This document shows, one piece after another, positions 1 through 11,153 of a DNA stretch of 64,000 nt. Each line of letters opens with the position of its first letter. The first letter of the stretch is position 1. The notes beneath the pieces are model-generated. The model searched no databases, was not told the DNA's origin, and saw nothing but the letters and a program-made list of their open reading frames with translations. Origin of the DNA: Hydnum rufescens UP504 (taxonomy: Eukaryota > Basidiomycota > Agaricomycetes > Cantharellales > Hydnaceae); contig MU129164.1 of the NCBI GenBank assembly GCA_014904985.1, positions 1 through 64,000 on the forward strand. Reading direction: 5' to 3'. The translations under genes and the position numbers were made by a program.

Positions 1-358
1 TCCTGTCTCTCTGAGTGAGGTCGGGATAGGGAAAAAAATTTAGGCTTCAGACTCCTGGTGTTGGGAAGGTTTCCATGATACTGTACTGGGTTAGCCAAGT
101 TGGGACAGTACTGGTTTCTTAGCAACACATCTGAAAGTTCCGGGCGAAATCAGGTGTGTATACTGGGGTCATCCTATTGAATACAGCCCTTTGACGCCCC
201 TTATTTAAAGGGGCTCGGGTCAGACAACCGAGAACCCTTTCAAGCCCCTTATTTACTTCTTATGTAATGTAGCCTGTTTTAGTAATGCGGTTTCGGTTTA
301 AAGGTTTTGCGAAGGGTTTTTAGTTAAGCTAAGCCAATTTTTGTGGACCCCCCTACTA
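1..358. repeat. 5' flank of first gene-A copy, shared with 46.2-46.6 kb
   Basis: No convincing gene. Two short stretches here (around 45-60 and 115-160) recur at about 46220-46245 and 46505-46550, also upstream of a gene-A copy, so this is part of the duplicated 5' flank. No TATA-like box is found in the last 80 bases before the ATG, unlike most other copies. Confidence 0.5.
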
Positions 359-1830
359 ATGGAGACTTCATACGATAGTCTGCACATCCGTGAGCCCCTA
401 TGGCACCCCTCATTTTCATCCTCGTTCACCGCCTCTCACAGATACCGGGAATGGCGGCAATGGGGAAAGCCCCACAGGGAGTGCCCACGGGGGCCGGGGG
501 GGTGATGTTCACCTCTGGTATTACCAACCCACCACCAACAGTCAAGGTTAGGCATATTATTACCTTGATCATTTTAAAACTCTAAAGCATACATAGTGAA
601 CGTTTGGCATATTCACGGTCACAATAGAGGTGTGGCCACAGTAGAGGCACAACTAGACTTGGGGATCTATATTTTTTGTCGTTATGGGGCACTCGAATTG
701 AGGGTGAGGAAGTCCTTCTCCTCGACCAATGCCAGTCTTCTGACCGTCTAGTCGTGTTTGAAGATCGAATTGATCCCTCGTCTTTCCATTCGTCATTAGG
801 ATTCGGCACCATGTCTATAATCGCATCCTCCGCAGTTCATCGAAGGGGGTCGGAGAAGATGTGCGCTATTGCAGGACGTGCTAGGTCCCTTTTCAGGCCC
901 CGACACCCTTGTCAGGAATCATGTCGTGGCACTGGCGCAACGGGGATAAAAAAACATAGATCTATTAGTTATATCATGATTCGGAGACTAATGGCGCAGG
1001 CTCCCGAGTGATACAGTGTGAGTGTAAGGCGTCTTCAAACAGTGGCCAGCAACGGGGTCATGCTATGCGTGTGCAAATTGTGTGAGGGCCCACATATACT
1101 TGGATAATGGGGGGACCCAATACTCTGATGGTAGCCTCACTCTTGTTAGCAGCAGATACGCCCGTGCACCTATTTCGACCGTGGCTTCACCGATGAGGAA
1201 GACCTATTGTTAGAGATCCCCAGTCTAAACCCATTTCCCCGGCCAGAAAGAGGACTGGACAGGATAGTAAAAAGGAATACAATGGCTTGAGGATTCTATG
1301 CCCAGCCGTAAGCGTACGCAGCGCCGGTCGAGGATCACTGTGACACCGCCGTGATTGTAGCGTGACAAAGGCTGTGATCTCCGGAGGCAAACTGCGCCCA
1401 AACGAGAACCCGGCACCCGGCCCGACTGTGCGCGCGGGAGGGACTCACGATTTAGCACCAGTGAAAACCATTATTGGCAAGTTGGGTGGGAGGGAGGCAA
1501 AAGAAGAGATGGATGTGTCTTCCCTTGGCTCCAGGCCGCAAGAGCAGAGAGAAGTGACGGAAGCAAGCTTCGGCTGTCTCCGCTCCCTTCCTTCTCAAGT
1601 CGGCGCTTGCGGCACTCGTTCCTCGCACCACACCGCTGTGCCTGTCAGTGTATGAGGGGGGATGTGGTGGTCTTCCCAATGGCTCGTTTTTTGATCTCTC
1701 TGGTGTGAGATTGGGGGCTTGCTTGAGGCCCTCCTTTGGCGATGCTCTGGCATTCCACAAGAAAGAGGAAGAAGGACATATGGAAGGATCAGCGCCAGGA
1801 CCTGGCGCATCTCGGACCCGTTGACACAGC
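359..1830 (+). pseudogene. Gene A copy 1 (unrecognised multi-exon family), degenerate
   Basis: Exon 1 is 359-389 (METSYDSLHI), with a GTGAGC donor at 390 and a CAG acceptor at 441. Exon 2 starts at 442 but its usual GTGAGT donor is gone. Exon 3, 597-703, is open and ends in the family signature GIYIFCRYGALELR, followed by a GTGAGG donor. Exon 4 (from 764) has lost one base and runs into a stop. Remnants of the later LDDGT exon (about 1086-1170) and of the HKKEE...WKDQ exon (1715-1815, with an internal deletion) follow in order. The function is unknown; the family is described under the copy at 63227. Confidence 0.55.
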
Positions 1831-1879
1831 CCCTCCGCGGGCAGAACGCGCCGCTCCCCCAGAACCCGGTCTTAACCAA

Positions 1880-2470
1880 TCGCCCTCTCCGGTCCTCGCA
1901 TCCCTTATAACACCCGACCGAGGGCGCCCGACTCGGTACTGTACTATCAAGCACATATACCTACGCCGTTCAGCAGGCTGTCCTCTCATTCCATTAAAGT
2001 GCTTAGAACCTACATATTTTACTCTACAGATACGTACCGGGACTTGTTCTCAACCACTATGTTCACTATATTATGCACTCCCTAACCGATAAAGGTTCCA
2101 TTTCCCTCTTCCGATGTTCAGAACTAGCTATAGGTCCTGTTAATCCCCAAACCCTTCCCCACTGTATGTTCGGACAATCCTCTTTGGCGCAGCAGACGAA
2201 TACGGCTGCAGATCAATCAATCCCCACCCCCAGCCCCCAGCCCCCGGAGCCCCCAGCCTTGGCCTCGTTCCAAAAAGAAACAAGGGCATCCGGGCGTGTT
2301 TGATATCCCGAAGTGAGACACGTAACTGCCCACTATGGTTGCATTGTTCGCCACGGGCTTCGATCCGATCCGTTCATTCAAGAAGTTTATCCACGCGGGC
2401 CCGATGGTACAGGAAAAAGAGCAGAAGCTACAAAGGAATGAATTATTGAACAGGGTGGTTCTTTCTTCTT
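1880..2470 (+). pseudogene. Module D copy 1, degenerate
   Basis: This segment matches the D modules at 17.3, 28.3, 31.7, 48.2 and 57.6 kb: a shared non-coding lead with CCAAT, a proline-rich stretch, then the reading MVALFATGFDPIRSF near 2335 that continues into the conserved PMVQE region. The normal end (SPTKQ and stop) is lost here. The function is unknown. Confidence 0.45.
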
Positions 2471-2499
2471 TTACAAACTTGCATTTAATTTGAATCCCC

Positions 2500-3105
2500 C
2501 TACCCCTGCACTTCTGATCGTTTCTCTGATGTGGCTGCAGGAACCTCCTAAAATGATCGCCGTAGAGTACGCTGGACATTTTTTGGCGCTTGCGGCATCC
2601 AACCTTTTGATGCCCGGCGCCCCTGCTTTCTGAGCCGGCGTTCTGAGCCACATGTTGAGATATTTTCTTCGGCAGTTATAAAGGATGCACTACTTGTGTT
2701 ACCAATTGCAACCAATTTCGAAGTCCTGGACCGTCTACACGAAGCGAAAGTATTGATAGGCATCATTAATCAGTGAGTCCAAAGCAGAAAAGTTCAAGTC
2801 ATGCGAGGAATGCAACGGACGCTCAGTCTTGGTTGTCAGCGCCAGGAAAAATAAGTACCACGGGTGTAGGGAATCCCTTGCATCAATATCCCCGCATCTA
2901 GCACTGGGAATATCGGGATGCTTGAGCTTCAAGCCAACCATGCGGTGTTGGATAACATAACCTGTTGACCTGCGCGGCATACTCCTCGGTATTCTGACGC
3001 ACCCAATCAGATAGCTCAGATCACCACTCGCGCTGCAAATGGAGCGCAAAGGTACCACCCACGACTTCGTGCAGAAAAGGTCCTCTTTTTCCGGTGGGGG
3101 CTCAC
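2500..3105 (+). repeat. Modules E and G2 of block 1
   Basis: About 2530-2700 matches module E of other blocks (a WNLLK-type reading followed by a decayed CEPAL-type segment). About 2705-2760 reads VLDRLHEAKVLI, which recurs at 35.4 and 42.7 kb as the end of module G. The region 2860-3105 resembles 48700-48930, the stretch before another HIBCH copy. No intact gene is present. Confidence 0.4.
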
Positions 3106-3107
3106 GT

Positions 3108-3235
3108 ATATAAAAATGTCGAAAACGCTACTAATTTTAATCACTCCTAGTGAAAAAATCTTGCTCAACAACGTACTTTTTTGGATCGGACCTCTCCTTG
3201 AGCTCTCTGGCATCCTCTTTCGTCTCGGCCCGCAA
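3108..3235 (+). pseudogene. HIBCH: HIBCH-like gene, 5' fragment
   Basis: This short stretch equals the 5' region of the full HIBCH-like copies (compare 24165-24290 and 60690-60800), with the shared readings LLILITP and GPLLEL. It is cut at about 3235, where sequence belonging to the promoter of the next gene-A copy begins. None of the crotonase-fold coding exons remain. It is a recombination remnant. Confidence 0.6.
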
Positions 3236-3239
3236 TAAA

Positions 3240-3551
3240 TCCCTTGGTTGGTGATGATCTTCCTATTTGGAGCTCCTGTTATCAAAATAGTCCGATGGGT
3301 TGTACAGCTGTTACGCTGTTACCATATAAGGGGCAGACCCTTTAACTGGCAATGCGTTTGGGACTACCATCGGCGTCCTTCCTGTATACACCGGTCGGCG
3401 ACTGTCTGCCGACGTTGCACAATTAAATTTCCCCATCCAGTGTGGATGCACACTAGGAGAATCGCAACAGGCTGGGCCTATAAGTTCAGAACTGCCTCCA
3501 ACCCCCTCCATCCACCCACATCACAGTGCATGTACATAGCAAGGCGCCACA
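3240..3551 (+). promoter_or_regulatory. Long-form promoter of gene A copy 2
   Basis: The segment starts with the same bases as the arm of the palindrome at 62.7-63.2 kb and runs to a TATA-like box (TATAAGTT, 3479-3486) about 70 bases before the ATG. It keeps an internal stretch of about 100 bases (3300-3440) that the right arm at 63.1 kb lacks but the left, inverted arm at 62.8-62.9 kb retains. It therefore looks like the fuller version of this promoter type. Confidence 0.5.
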
Positions 3552-4800
3552 ATGGATAATTCGAACCATCTCTTGCACATTCGTAAGCCCTGCACTACTT
3601 CCAATTACGTTGCTCATGCAAACATCTCTTTCCCAGATACCGGCGATGGCGGCAGTAGTGACAATGGTAGTGGTTCCAGTGGTGGACGAGGAGGGGGATG
3701 TTCGCTTGCATTCTAACATGAACAATGTCTGTGAGTCGAGGTTCTTCCACATTATTAGCCTATTCATTTTAAAACTCCAAGCTGTACATAGCGAATGTCT
3801 GGCATCATTTATGGTCATAGTGTAGGCACCCCAATAGGTGATGCACCACCAAAGGTCGGTCTCTACATTTGCTTGCGATATCGGACACTCGAATTCCGGG
3901 TAAGCGGGACCTTCCCTGACCTTGGCTGGCTTCTGATTGTCTAGTCATTCAAAGGTCGAGTTCGTCCCTCGTCTATTTCTTTTCGTTATTAGGATTCACC
4001 ATCAGGCCCAGGATCGTGGCATCCACAGTTCAGTGGAGAGGCCGTAGAAGAAGTGGGCTACTTAAAGATGCAGCAGGTCTCCCTTCGGACACTGAGAGAT
4101 TTGTAATAAATCATATCATCGTGTTGACACAGCGAAGATAGGAAATATTACCTATATCTTGATTCAGAGGCGAATGGCGCAGGTTGCCAAGAGGATACGA
4201 GTTGAATGTAAGGCGTATTCAGGCAGCCGGTAGTGTCAACCGAGATGGGATTATGCATATGTCAATTTGTGAGGGCTTACATACACTTGGATGAAGGGAC
4301 CGCTCCATATGTGAACAATAACTGTGCTCTTGTCGACAACAACTATCCCCAAGCGCTGGTAAGTGGCTGCCACAGATTAATCATGCATCCGAGGTGTCAA
4401 TTTCCTGTTGCAGCAGAATGGTAGAATGGGGTATGACAATCGTTTGAGGATTCTATACTCGCCGTGAACTGAGCGTACAGCGACGAAAGAATGGATGCGA
4501 AGCGGTGAGTCGCGGAGACAGCCGGTCAAGGATCTTGCGCAAGTTAAGCATACCTCATGTCACGGAGGGGAACATCGTGATGCTTGAGCCAGGGGCTACT
4601 CGCCAGTGTCTTGGTTGTGGATTCTCTCCGGCGTGACATTGATGGCTGCTTGAGGCCATTCCTTCGGCGATGCTATGTATCACTCCACAAGAAAGAGAAA
4701 TCAAACCATTTTCCTAGCTTAAAACAATGTGGAAGGACCAGTGCTGGGATGTGGCAATGTGGTACATGTCCGAGCCGTCGGGCACATAAAACATCTGTCA
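3552..4800 (+). pseudogene. Gene A copy 2
   Basis: Exon 1 3552-3582 (MDNSNHLLHI), GTAAGC donor at 3583, CAG acceptor ending at 3636, exon 2 3637-3730 (glycine- and serine-rich, GSSDNGS-type repeats), GTGAGT donor at 3731, exon 3 3792-3899, exon 4 from 3955 (VEFVPRLF). An extra base in exon 3 (near 3805) shifts the frame. Exon 4 stays open to a TAG near 4062 because the stop seen in most copies is CAG here. The LDEGTAPY exon (about 4285-4345) and the LRRDIDG...LHKKE exon (4614-4790) follow. Confidence 0.6.
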
Positions 4801-4859
4801 TACTGTAAATGCCACTCTTATTGGTATATACTGTAAGGTTCAGGGCAGGGGTCAATTCG

Positions 4860-6184
4860 ATTGGATAAACAGCACCTGAGAGGACCCAATTGTTGGGAGA
4901 ATCGATGAGGAGTCACGTAGATTCACACAACAAAGACGAATGAAGTATAGCGTTTGATCAGAGGAAACTTCGGTACATCCCGAGACACTGTACTCCGCTG
5001 AGCTGACCAAGCAGTGAGAGCTAGAAGCTCGTTTATCCCGTTCCAGTGCCCCATTGTCCTTGCGAGCTCATGGAACAGAATCCAATGGCTTGACGCAGTG
5101 AATGGGTCTTTCCCAATGCTTCAGTGCGGAATCTGGCAGCCCGGCCAAAACAAGGGACACACGCCAATATGGTTGGCACCGTCCACTTACACAGCCGATC
5201 AATTCGGACGCGAGCGCATCAACTCCTCTGACTGAACCAAACGTCGATCGCGAAAGGATACGAGGAAGAATCTGCAGCAGTCACTACGGAGTCTGTAGCA
5301 GCCACTACGCGCTCTCGATTTGTTTCTGTCCTTAGCAACACATCTGGTCCCTTCCGTTTCGACCGAGCCCATCGTCGATCCCGCCCAATCCCGACAGCAC
5401 CGGACAGCCGTTCGCTCTCCCTCAGCCCAACTACAGCCCCAACAATGCTCTCGAAATAGGAAGATCAGATCTCGAGCCCTTGGAGGACGAAACCCTTTCG
5501 CTTCACCCCACATTTCCCAGGCAGGAGGGGTAGTCGTGGGATGGTCGTGGGCCCTCGCAGTTCTTCGGTGAGAGGATGGAACCAAGATGGGGGGCGATGG
5601 GTTCTTACCCCCACATGGGCGCTCCCCGGCGCGAGGTTCGACCTGTAGGGCCGCTCGAGCCTTCTCGAGCTGGGGCTGGACATGGATTCCCCGGGCCCAC
5701 AGGATGCCCACAGGATCTGGCATTCAAGGAAGACACAGAGCAGTCGGACCTGATGACCATGGCGGCGCCACAGTCATGCCTCCAGGAGCGGTACGCCAGT
5801 TCGATTTTCACCATACCCTTGTGTCTTACTGAAGGATCCGGCGCTGATCTATCATTTGCCTCCCCCCTTCCAGAGCGATTCTAACCAGCGTCATTTTCCT
5901 TTCTCACCTTGATATGAGCTGGTTCAAATTTCAGTCTTTCTGTAATATGCCGTGTTGGTGTGTGTTCACATACAAAGTGCAGTCAACAATGCAGTAACCC
6001 TTAAGAGCCTATCTCAGCATGCCACACTCTATATCAGGCCGCCAGGGAAATGAAACTACTAAAGCCAACTTCTACGGCGGACAACCACCACGGCAACCAC
6101 CACGACCACCCATGATGAATTCCACTCGAATGCTAAAACTTGACACTCTCGTATGCATTTCCAGGGGTGGTGGTGGAAATGCCC
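4860..6184. other. Non-block sequence between gene A copy 2 and HIBCH copy 1
   Basis: This stretch is not shared with the other blocks except for its last 60 bases, where GTATGCATTTCCAGGGGTGG (about 6150) matches an array at 43.0-43.9 kb. Several overlapping open frames exist on both strands, among them 174 codons on - (5199-5723) and 102 on + (5576-5884). On + a frame reading PQPNYSPNNALEIG near 5425 has a natural composition. None shows a recognisable domain, and no splice model stands out. It may be a fragment of an unrelated gene or element. Confidence 0.35.
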
Positions 6185-7470
6185 TGCCTTTCTTCCAAAA
6201 CCAGTCAGTCCTTTTATCTTGTCAAGTGCTCGCCTGCAGCGCTCATGATTGAAGGTAGAGACTAATCTTGCGACACTTTAAAGCCATATGTGGCCGTTGT
6301 GGAAAGTGCACGTCTCGTGGCACTCTGGACCCCGCACCTCGTTCCCGATGGTAGTCTACGCCGAATTGTCACAGTCGGAGGCAGCGTCGGCATATCAGCA
6401 TATGCACCCAATCGCCTAGCAACTGAAAACACGGTCTTCGCAATGTCAGAAGCAATAATTGGATGCTTTCCAGATGTCGGATCCACATATGTCTTCGCAC
6501 GGCTAGACGGCGAGCTAGGGACTTCTCTCTTGCGCTCACGGGCAATTCAATATCATACTACGAAACTTGTCGCTTCGGGCTAGCAACCCATTACATCCCA
6601 TCTCGTCGCTTTCCCTCTGTTCTGGAGAGACTCGACCCTTTGGAAGCTGCTGTAGGCCCGCATCCGATTAACGAGACTTTGAACGAGTTCGATAAAGAGT
6701 CAGCCTCGATGTTAGAAGCGGAATCCCGGCTATCGATAAGCTGAGGCCACCGCGCCCCCTCAATCGTGCTTTCCCCTGCAAGGACGTCGAGAGCATCATT
6801 ATCGTGCTTGAAACGTTCCCTGCTCCCGAATCTCTAGGGGCAGAAGACCAAACTGAGGTGGGAGGGTGGGCAAGGAAGACCCCTGATGTGCTGGCGCTGA
6901 GAAGTCCCACGAGCCTCAAGGTGGCGCTCGAAGCCCTGCGGATGGCGGAGCGGGAGGACTACAGAGGGATCTCGCTTGTAATACAGCTTTCGCCTGCACA
7001 CTTTCCTCTCTCCTCCTTCCTTTTTCGCTCTAGTGTCTTTGTCTCATTTGAAAGTCAAGGGCTACTCCAGATTTCAATACTGGAGCGACGAGCGTACTAG
7101 TGAACAAGGACCGAGCAGATAAGCGATCTAATTGGAGCCCTTCCACACTAGAAGAAGTGTCCCCCGGGTATGTGTGGAATACATTCTTCAGCCAACATCC
7201 CCATGTCATGTCAGCCCACCGTATCCAGACCAAACAAACATCAGCCGAAATCAACTTTGGGTATCATGCCCTTCCCAACGAGAACGATATTGGTACGTTC
7301 GTGCTTGACAATGCAACCGATAGCGGGTGTCTAGTGTTTCTGCCGAAGAGGTCGTCATGCATTTTGAAGGAAAGATGAGAGGGAAGAGCGGGGTGTGGTT
7401 CAAGGTGAAGGAGGCGCTTGCGGGCCACTGCAAAACGATGAAGGACGGGCGATTGAAATGGAATTATTAA
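6185..7470 (+). pseudogene. HIBCH: HIBCH-like gene, copy 1, 5'-truncated
   Basis: 3-Hydroxyisobutyryl-CoA hydrolase acts in mitochondrial valine catabolism, and fungal homologues also serve the mitochondrial ribosome. This copy begins at the FFQN region and lacks the ALNALNHE and AFCAGGD exons. It keeps [20 protein letters not shown] and [18 protein letters not shown] (about 6370-6510), then WSPSTLEEVSP (about 7135) and the C-terminal KMRGKSGVWFKVKEALA-type end with stop at 7468-7470. The donor after VME.. (consensus GTACGT) is lost. There is an in-frame TGA at 6742-6744 and a one-base deletion near 7328. Confidence 0.85.
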
Positions 7471-7569
7471 TTTGTGGTATCTCGACGTATCTTCCGTTTT
7501 CGAGAGGATGCACCTAATCGATTTTTTCGAGCTGTTTAAGCAGTCGAACTCGGATCGGTAAAATAGGTA

Positions 7570-10500
7570 CTATTAGTTATCACCTCCGTTGCCGTGATCG
7601 GGTAGTTGCCGCGACCCCTCCAGCCCCTTCAATTTGTGCCCATTAAGGCCCATATTTTGCATGTAGATACGGGTGGTATATACCTTGGGATCTGTGCAAA
7701 AAGAACCCCAAAAATTGTTGAATTGCTCTATCTTTACATCACAACCATCTTGAGAATGAATGGAATTTAGCATTTTCCCGTTACTCAAAGTGCTTTAGCG
7801 AGTTGACTGGCCCTTGGACTGGGCTAGTAGGGTCATAGATCTACAGACCATCTTTCTGGCAAGTCCTCAACAGAATACCAGCCTTACCGGAGACAAATTG
7901 CAGCTGTAAATGTCAGATCAAGCCAGGTGACGGAATCTGATTTTGGAAGGCAGAGCGTGTCTTGTAAACAAACAACTTTTAAAACTCCGCCTACTATCAT
8001 GCCCCCCAAAAGCTCCAAAAGGGTCAACAGTACACAGAAGAAGATGTGCAACAAGCTCTTTCCGAGCTGAGCGACGGTGTTCACAAGGATACCACTGCTG
8101 CTGCTAAGGCTCATAATATCCCCCCTAGGACCCTTTGGTGGCGTGTCCAGCATGGTGGCAATTCATCAAGACAGCAAACACACATACCACAGCAACTGCT
8201 AACACCAGTACAGGTAAGTGGTCATTAGGATCTCATGGATAAAGCATTCAATTCCTCATCCAAGGAAAATGTGTTACTTGACTGGATCACCCACCTTGGT
8301 TTGCTGGCCCAACCTCTAGACCGCCGAACAGTGGGCCCATTTGTCAAGGACCTATGTGGCACACTCCCAGGAAAATGCTGGCTATGGCGGTTCCTCCAAC
8401 ACCACAACAATGAGATCCGGTACTGCCGGTCCTCAGCCCTCGACCCCAAGCACGCACACTCATTCAACTACAGTGCTGTATGTGATTATTTTAATAAGCT
8501 AAAGACAGTGTTGGATGAGCATGACATTCCTTGGGAGAATGTGTATAATATGGATGAAAAGGGGTGCCAGCTCGGTGGTGGCCGCAAAGGTCGGCGCCGA
8601 AAATACCTCTTTGGGCACAATTCTAGGGAGAGATATCGCATTCGGGATGCAAACCTTGAGCTCATCATGGTTGTCGAGTGTGTTAGTGCAGATGGTTTTG
8701 CACTCAAACCTTACATCATCTTTAAGGGCAAGCAGCTCTGACATTCTTGGTTTGAAGCACCAGGGGCCGAGCACGCAGCTGGGTAAGCACTGTGCACAAG
8801 CCATAGATAGATAGTTATTGAAATATATAGCATACCAGGATTGGTGTGTCATTGAACGGCTGGATAGACAATGATCATTGTGAGAAATGGCTCACCGTTG
8901 CATTTCTTCCTCAAGCGCGGGCACGAAATGCAACAGGGAAGAAGATTCTTATCCTCTGTGATGGCCACGGATCCCATTGTTCTGGCGAACTTCTCTTCAT
9001 GGCTCACCAATACGATGTCTTGATATTCAAGTTGCCACCACACTGCACACACCGCCTCCAGCCCCTCAATGTTGGGATATTTGGCCCATTTCAGACGATA
9101 TTTGCAAACAAAGTCAATGCATATGTCGAGGCACATGACCAAGGCCTCTCAAAAACAAATTTTGTTACTCTATATCTAGATGCCCATGACGAGGCCTTCA
9201 GTAGTGGCACCATACACACTGCTTTCCGTAAATGTGGCATAAACCCTTTTGATCCGGATGTCTTCAGTGTGGCAGACTTTTCACCAAGCCAAGCTACCTC
9301 CACCATTGGTTCTTCTCATCTGCCATCCACCTTCCCAGGCTCAGAAGAGTGGGATCATGAGTCAGCGGGGGAAGACACTGATTCGGAAACGGCTCACGAC
9401 ATCGAACCCCCCTCAGACTCCAACAAAAATGACACCATCACAAATCCCTCCACTCCGGGCCTGTCATGACATCATCAGCCCATGGCCACATCCTCATCAG
9501 TTTCACACACCGCCGTGTCAATCCCTGACAACATTACCACGCACCTCTCCAAGACGGCACTTGTTGCAGTTGCATGCAAGCTACGTGACCTTACAGCTGA
9601 AGCACAGGCTGCTGCTGAAAGTGCCAATGCCCATGCCATCATTTTGGGTCATAGGTACATGCAGTTGCAGAAACAAGTGAACACCAAAACCAGCGCACCC
9701 AAGATATCACGCCAGTCTTTCTCAACAAATGCACGGGTGCTGAATACGACCGAAGCCTTGGAAGAGATTGCCTCCAGGAAGGAGGCAGCCATATTAGAGG
9801 CGGAGAAAAGGGAGAATGAGAAGCATGAGAAGGAAAGGAAGGCAAAGGAAGCCCGTGATGCAAAGGCCAGGAAGAAGGAACTCGCACAGCAAGCACGGGC
9901 AGAAAAGGCCCATCATGCTCAGATGGCAAAGGCGGAAAAGGCAGCAGCAAGATTGGCAGCAAAGGAAGAGAGACTTCGAGCCAAGGCAGAGACAGCAGCA
10001 GCCCAGGGTGCCAGAAAGAGTAGGAAGAGAAAGGTCTGTGGAATTGAAGGGCATGGCAACGGGGATAAGGAAAATGAGGGATCGCAATGGGACTCACCAC
10101 CAAAACAGTGTTGGACCCTATCACCAGAACATCCAGCCCCAAATCACTCCCCTTATGAACAATCCCACCCTCAACCTCGCCCTCAACCTCGATGGACTGG
10201 ACCCCCAGCTAGCTCGACGGATTTGGACAATTCTGTGGCACCACTCCGATACATGACAGACCAAACAGCAGTCTATCCAGGTCCACTGCCACCACTGGTT
10301 AATGCGCCCGAGGATGACAGGGCCCCAGATGAAGAGACAGCGAAGCTTTTGTTGGCATTAAGCAGTGGAATAGTGCTGTAAGGAATGGCGGCAACTTCCT
10401 GATATCACGAACTTGCCATTGCCGCGATGAGTGGTTGACGTGGATCCCTTCTACCTCACGCAATTTTTCATAGATTGCTTTATAATTTTTACAGCCTGTC

Positions 10501-10607
10501 TATAGTATCATTCACTGTATCTCTGCGAAATTTGAGCACAATCCAAGCAGTATAGTGGGAGATAGAGGGATTTTTCTAACTATGCAGCAAGTACCTGATC
10601 ACATATA
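7570..10607 (+). mobile_element. pogo/Fot1-type DNA transposon (Tc1/mariner superfamily), inactive
   Basis: The block sequence is continuous between about 7568 and 10608 if this piece is removed (compare 26060-26130), so it is an insertion into the 3' flank of HIBCH copy 1. Imperfect inverted motifs lie near both ends: 7588-7613 and 10388-10413 share AGTTGCCGC and CGTGAT in opposite orientation. Short AGGTACT motifs near 7566 and 10590 are also inverted. Exact termini and the TA duplication are not resolved. Confidence 0.75.
7999..10381 (+). pseudogene. pogo-family transposase, one intron, several inactivating changes
   Basis: ATG 7999 opens MPPKSSKRVN, then a one-base frameshift near 8030. 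YTEEDVQQALSEL...IPPRTLWWRV is a Psq-type helix-turn-helix for end binding. The DDE_1 domain follows: NMDEKG (first Asp, about 8551-8568), an intron 8783-8838 (GTAAGC...CCAG), LCDGHGSH (second Asp, about 8969-8990), and LPPHCTHRLQPLN, where the usual third Asp is Asn (AAT 9068-9070). In-frame stops: TAG 8226-8228, TGA 8739-8741, TGA 9467-9469. After the last stop the same frame continues to 10381 as a Lys/Ala/Glu-rich coiled-coil tail with RKSRKRK. Without the stops it is a single long transposase. Confidence 0.85.
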
Positions 10608-10930
10608 GAAGTGAATACAAGTTATATTAGGCCCCAATTGGTAGGAAAGTAATATTGGGTTCGAGAGATAAAATCACCTACTCCACAGAACAGGCCATGA
10701 AGATGAATTTGATCGATTGACACCAGACTATTGAAATGTTTAACCGATGAAGACGTTGTGGGTAGGAGCGCGGCCCGGCATACTACCGTTCTACTTCACA
10801 AGAGGTACCTGTCGCCTTCCTACTCAAGGTGAGGGGAACAATCATCCCTGACACGAGTTCACACTGTGACTGTGTGGGCATGGCGGACCAGTATCCCATG
10901 AATGACCATAGTCTGGGACCCTTTAAATAG
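10608..10930 (+). repeat. 3' flank of HIBCH copy 1 (tail module)
   Basis: CCCCAATTGGTAGGAAAG and the following 250 bases recur after the other HIBCH copies (26110, 41465, 50730 and 55370), each time downstream of the C-terminal exon. Here the tail was separated from its gene by the pogo insertion. A part with GCATGG...CAGTATCCCATGAATGACC (10877-10905) recurs alone at 14770-14800. No coding potential is evident. Confidence 0.6.
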
Positions 10931-10952
10931 ACGGATGTGGGTATTGTTCGTT

Positions 10953-11153
10953 AAGGCACCAAATAAATCACATGATTTGTGAGGATGAGGTCGTAGGGAG
11001 ATGGAAATGACTGGGGTCAAGACTGACTATCCCAAACATCACCCTATAGAAAGAATATGAAAAATATCCAGAGCCAGTTCTTTACTGCCATTTTTCCGTC
11101 ACCACGGCCCAATCGGGTTACCCATAAGAATCACGTGATTTATTTGGGACCTT
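10953..11153. mobile_element. Short element with 25-bp terminal inverted repeats
   Basis: AAGGCACCAAATAAATCAC at 10953 is mirrored by the reverse complement ending at 11153; the 25-bp ends differ at three positions. Size about 200 bp with no coding capacity, which fits a miniature inverted-repeat element. No clear target duplication is visible, so the boundaries are tentative. Confidence 0.4.

Noticed and set aside
5199..5723. 174-codon reverse ORF
   Set aside because: Arg/Pro-rich composition, overlapping equally long + strand frames, no motif, no promoter or splice signal; not conserved elsewhere in the window.
9639..10142. Leu/Ser-rich reverse ORF as a membrane protein
   Set aside because: It is the antisense of the Lys/Ala/Glu-rich transposase tail; such reverse frames become Leu/Ser-rich automatically.
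9482..10381. Independent accessory gene in the pogo element
   Set aside because: The frame is continuous with the transposase except for one TGA, so it is treated as the same gene.
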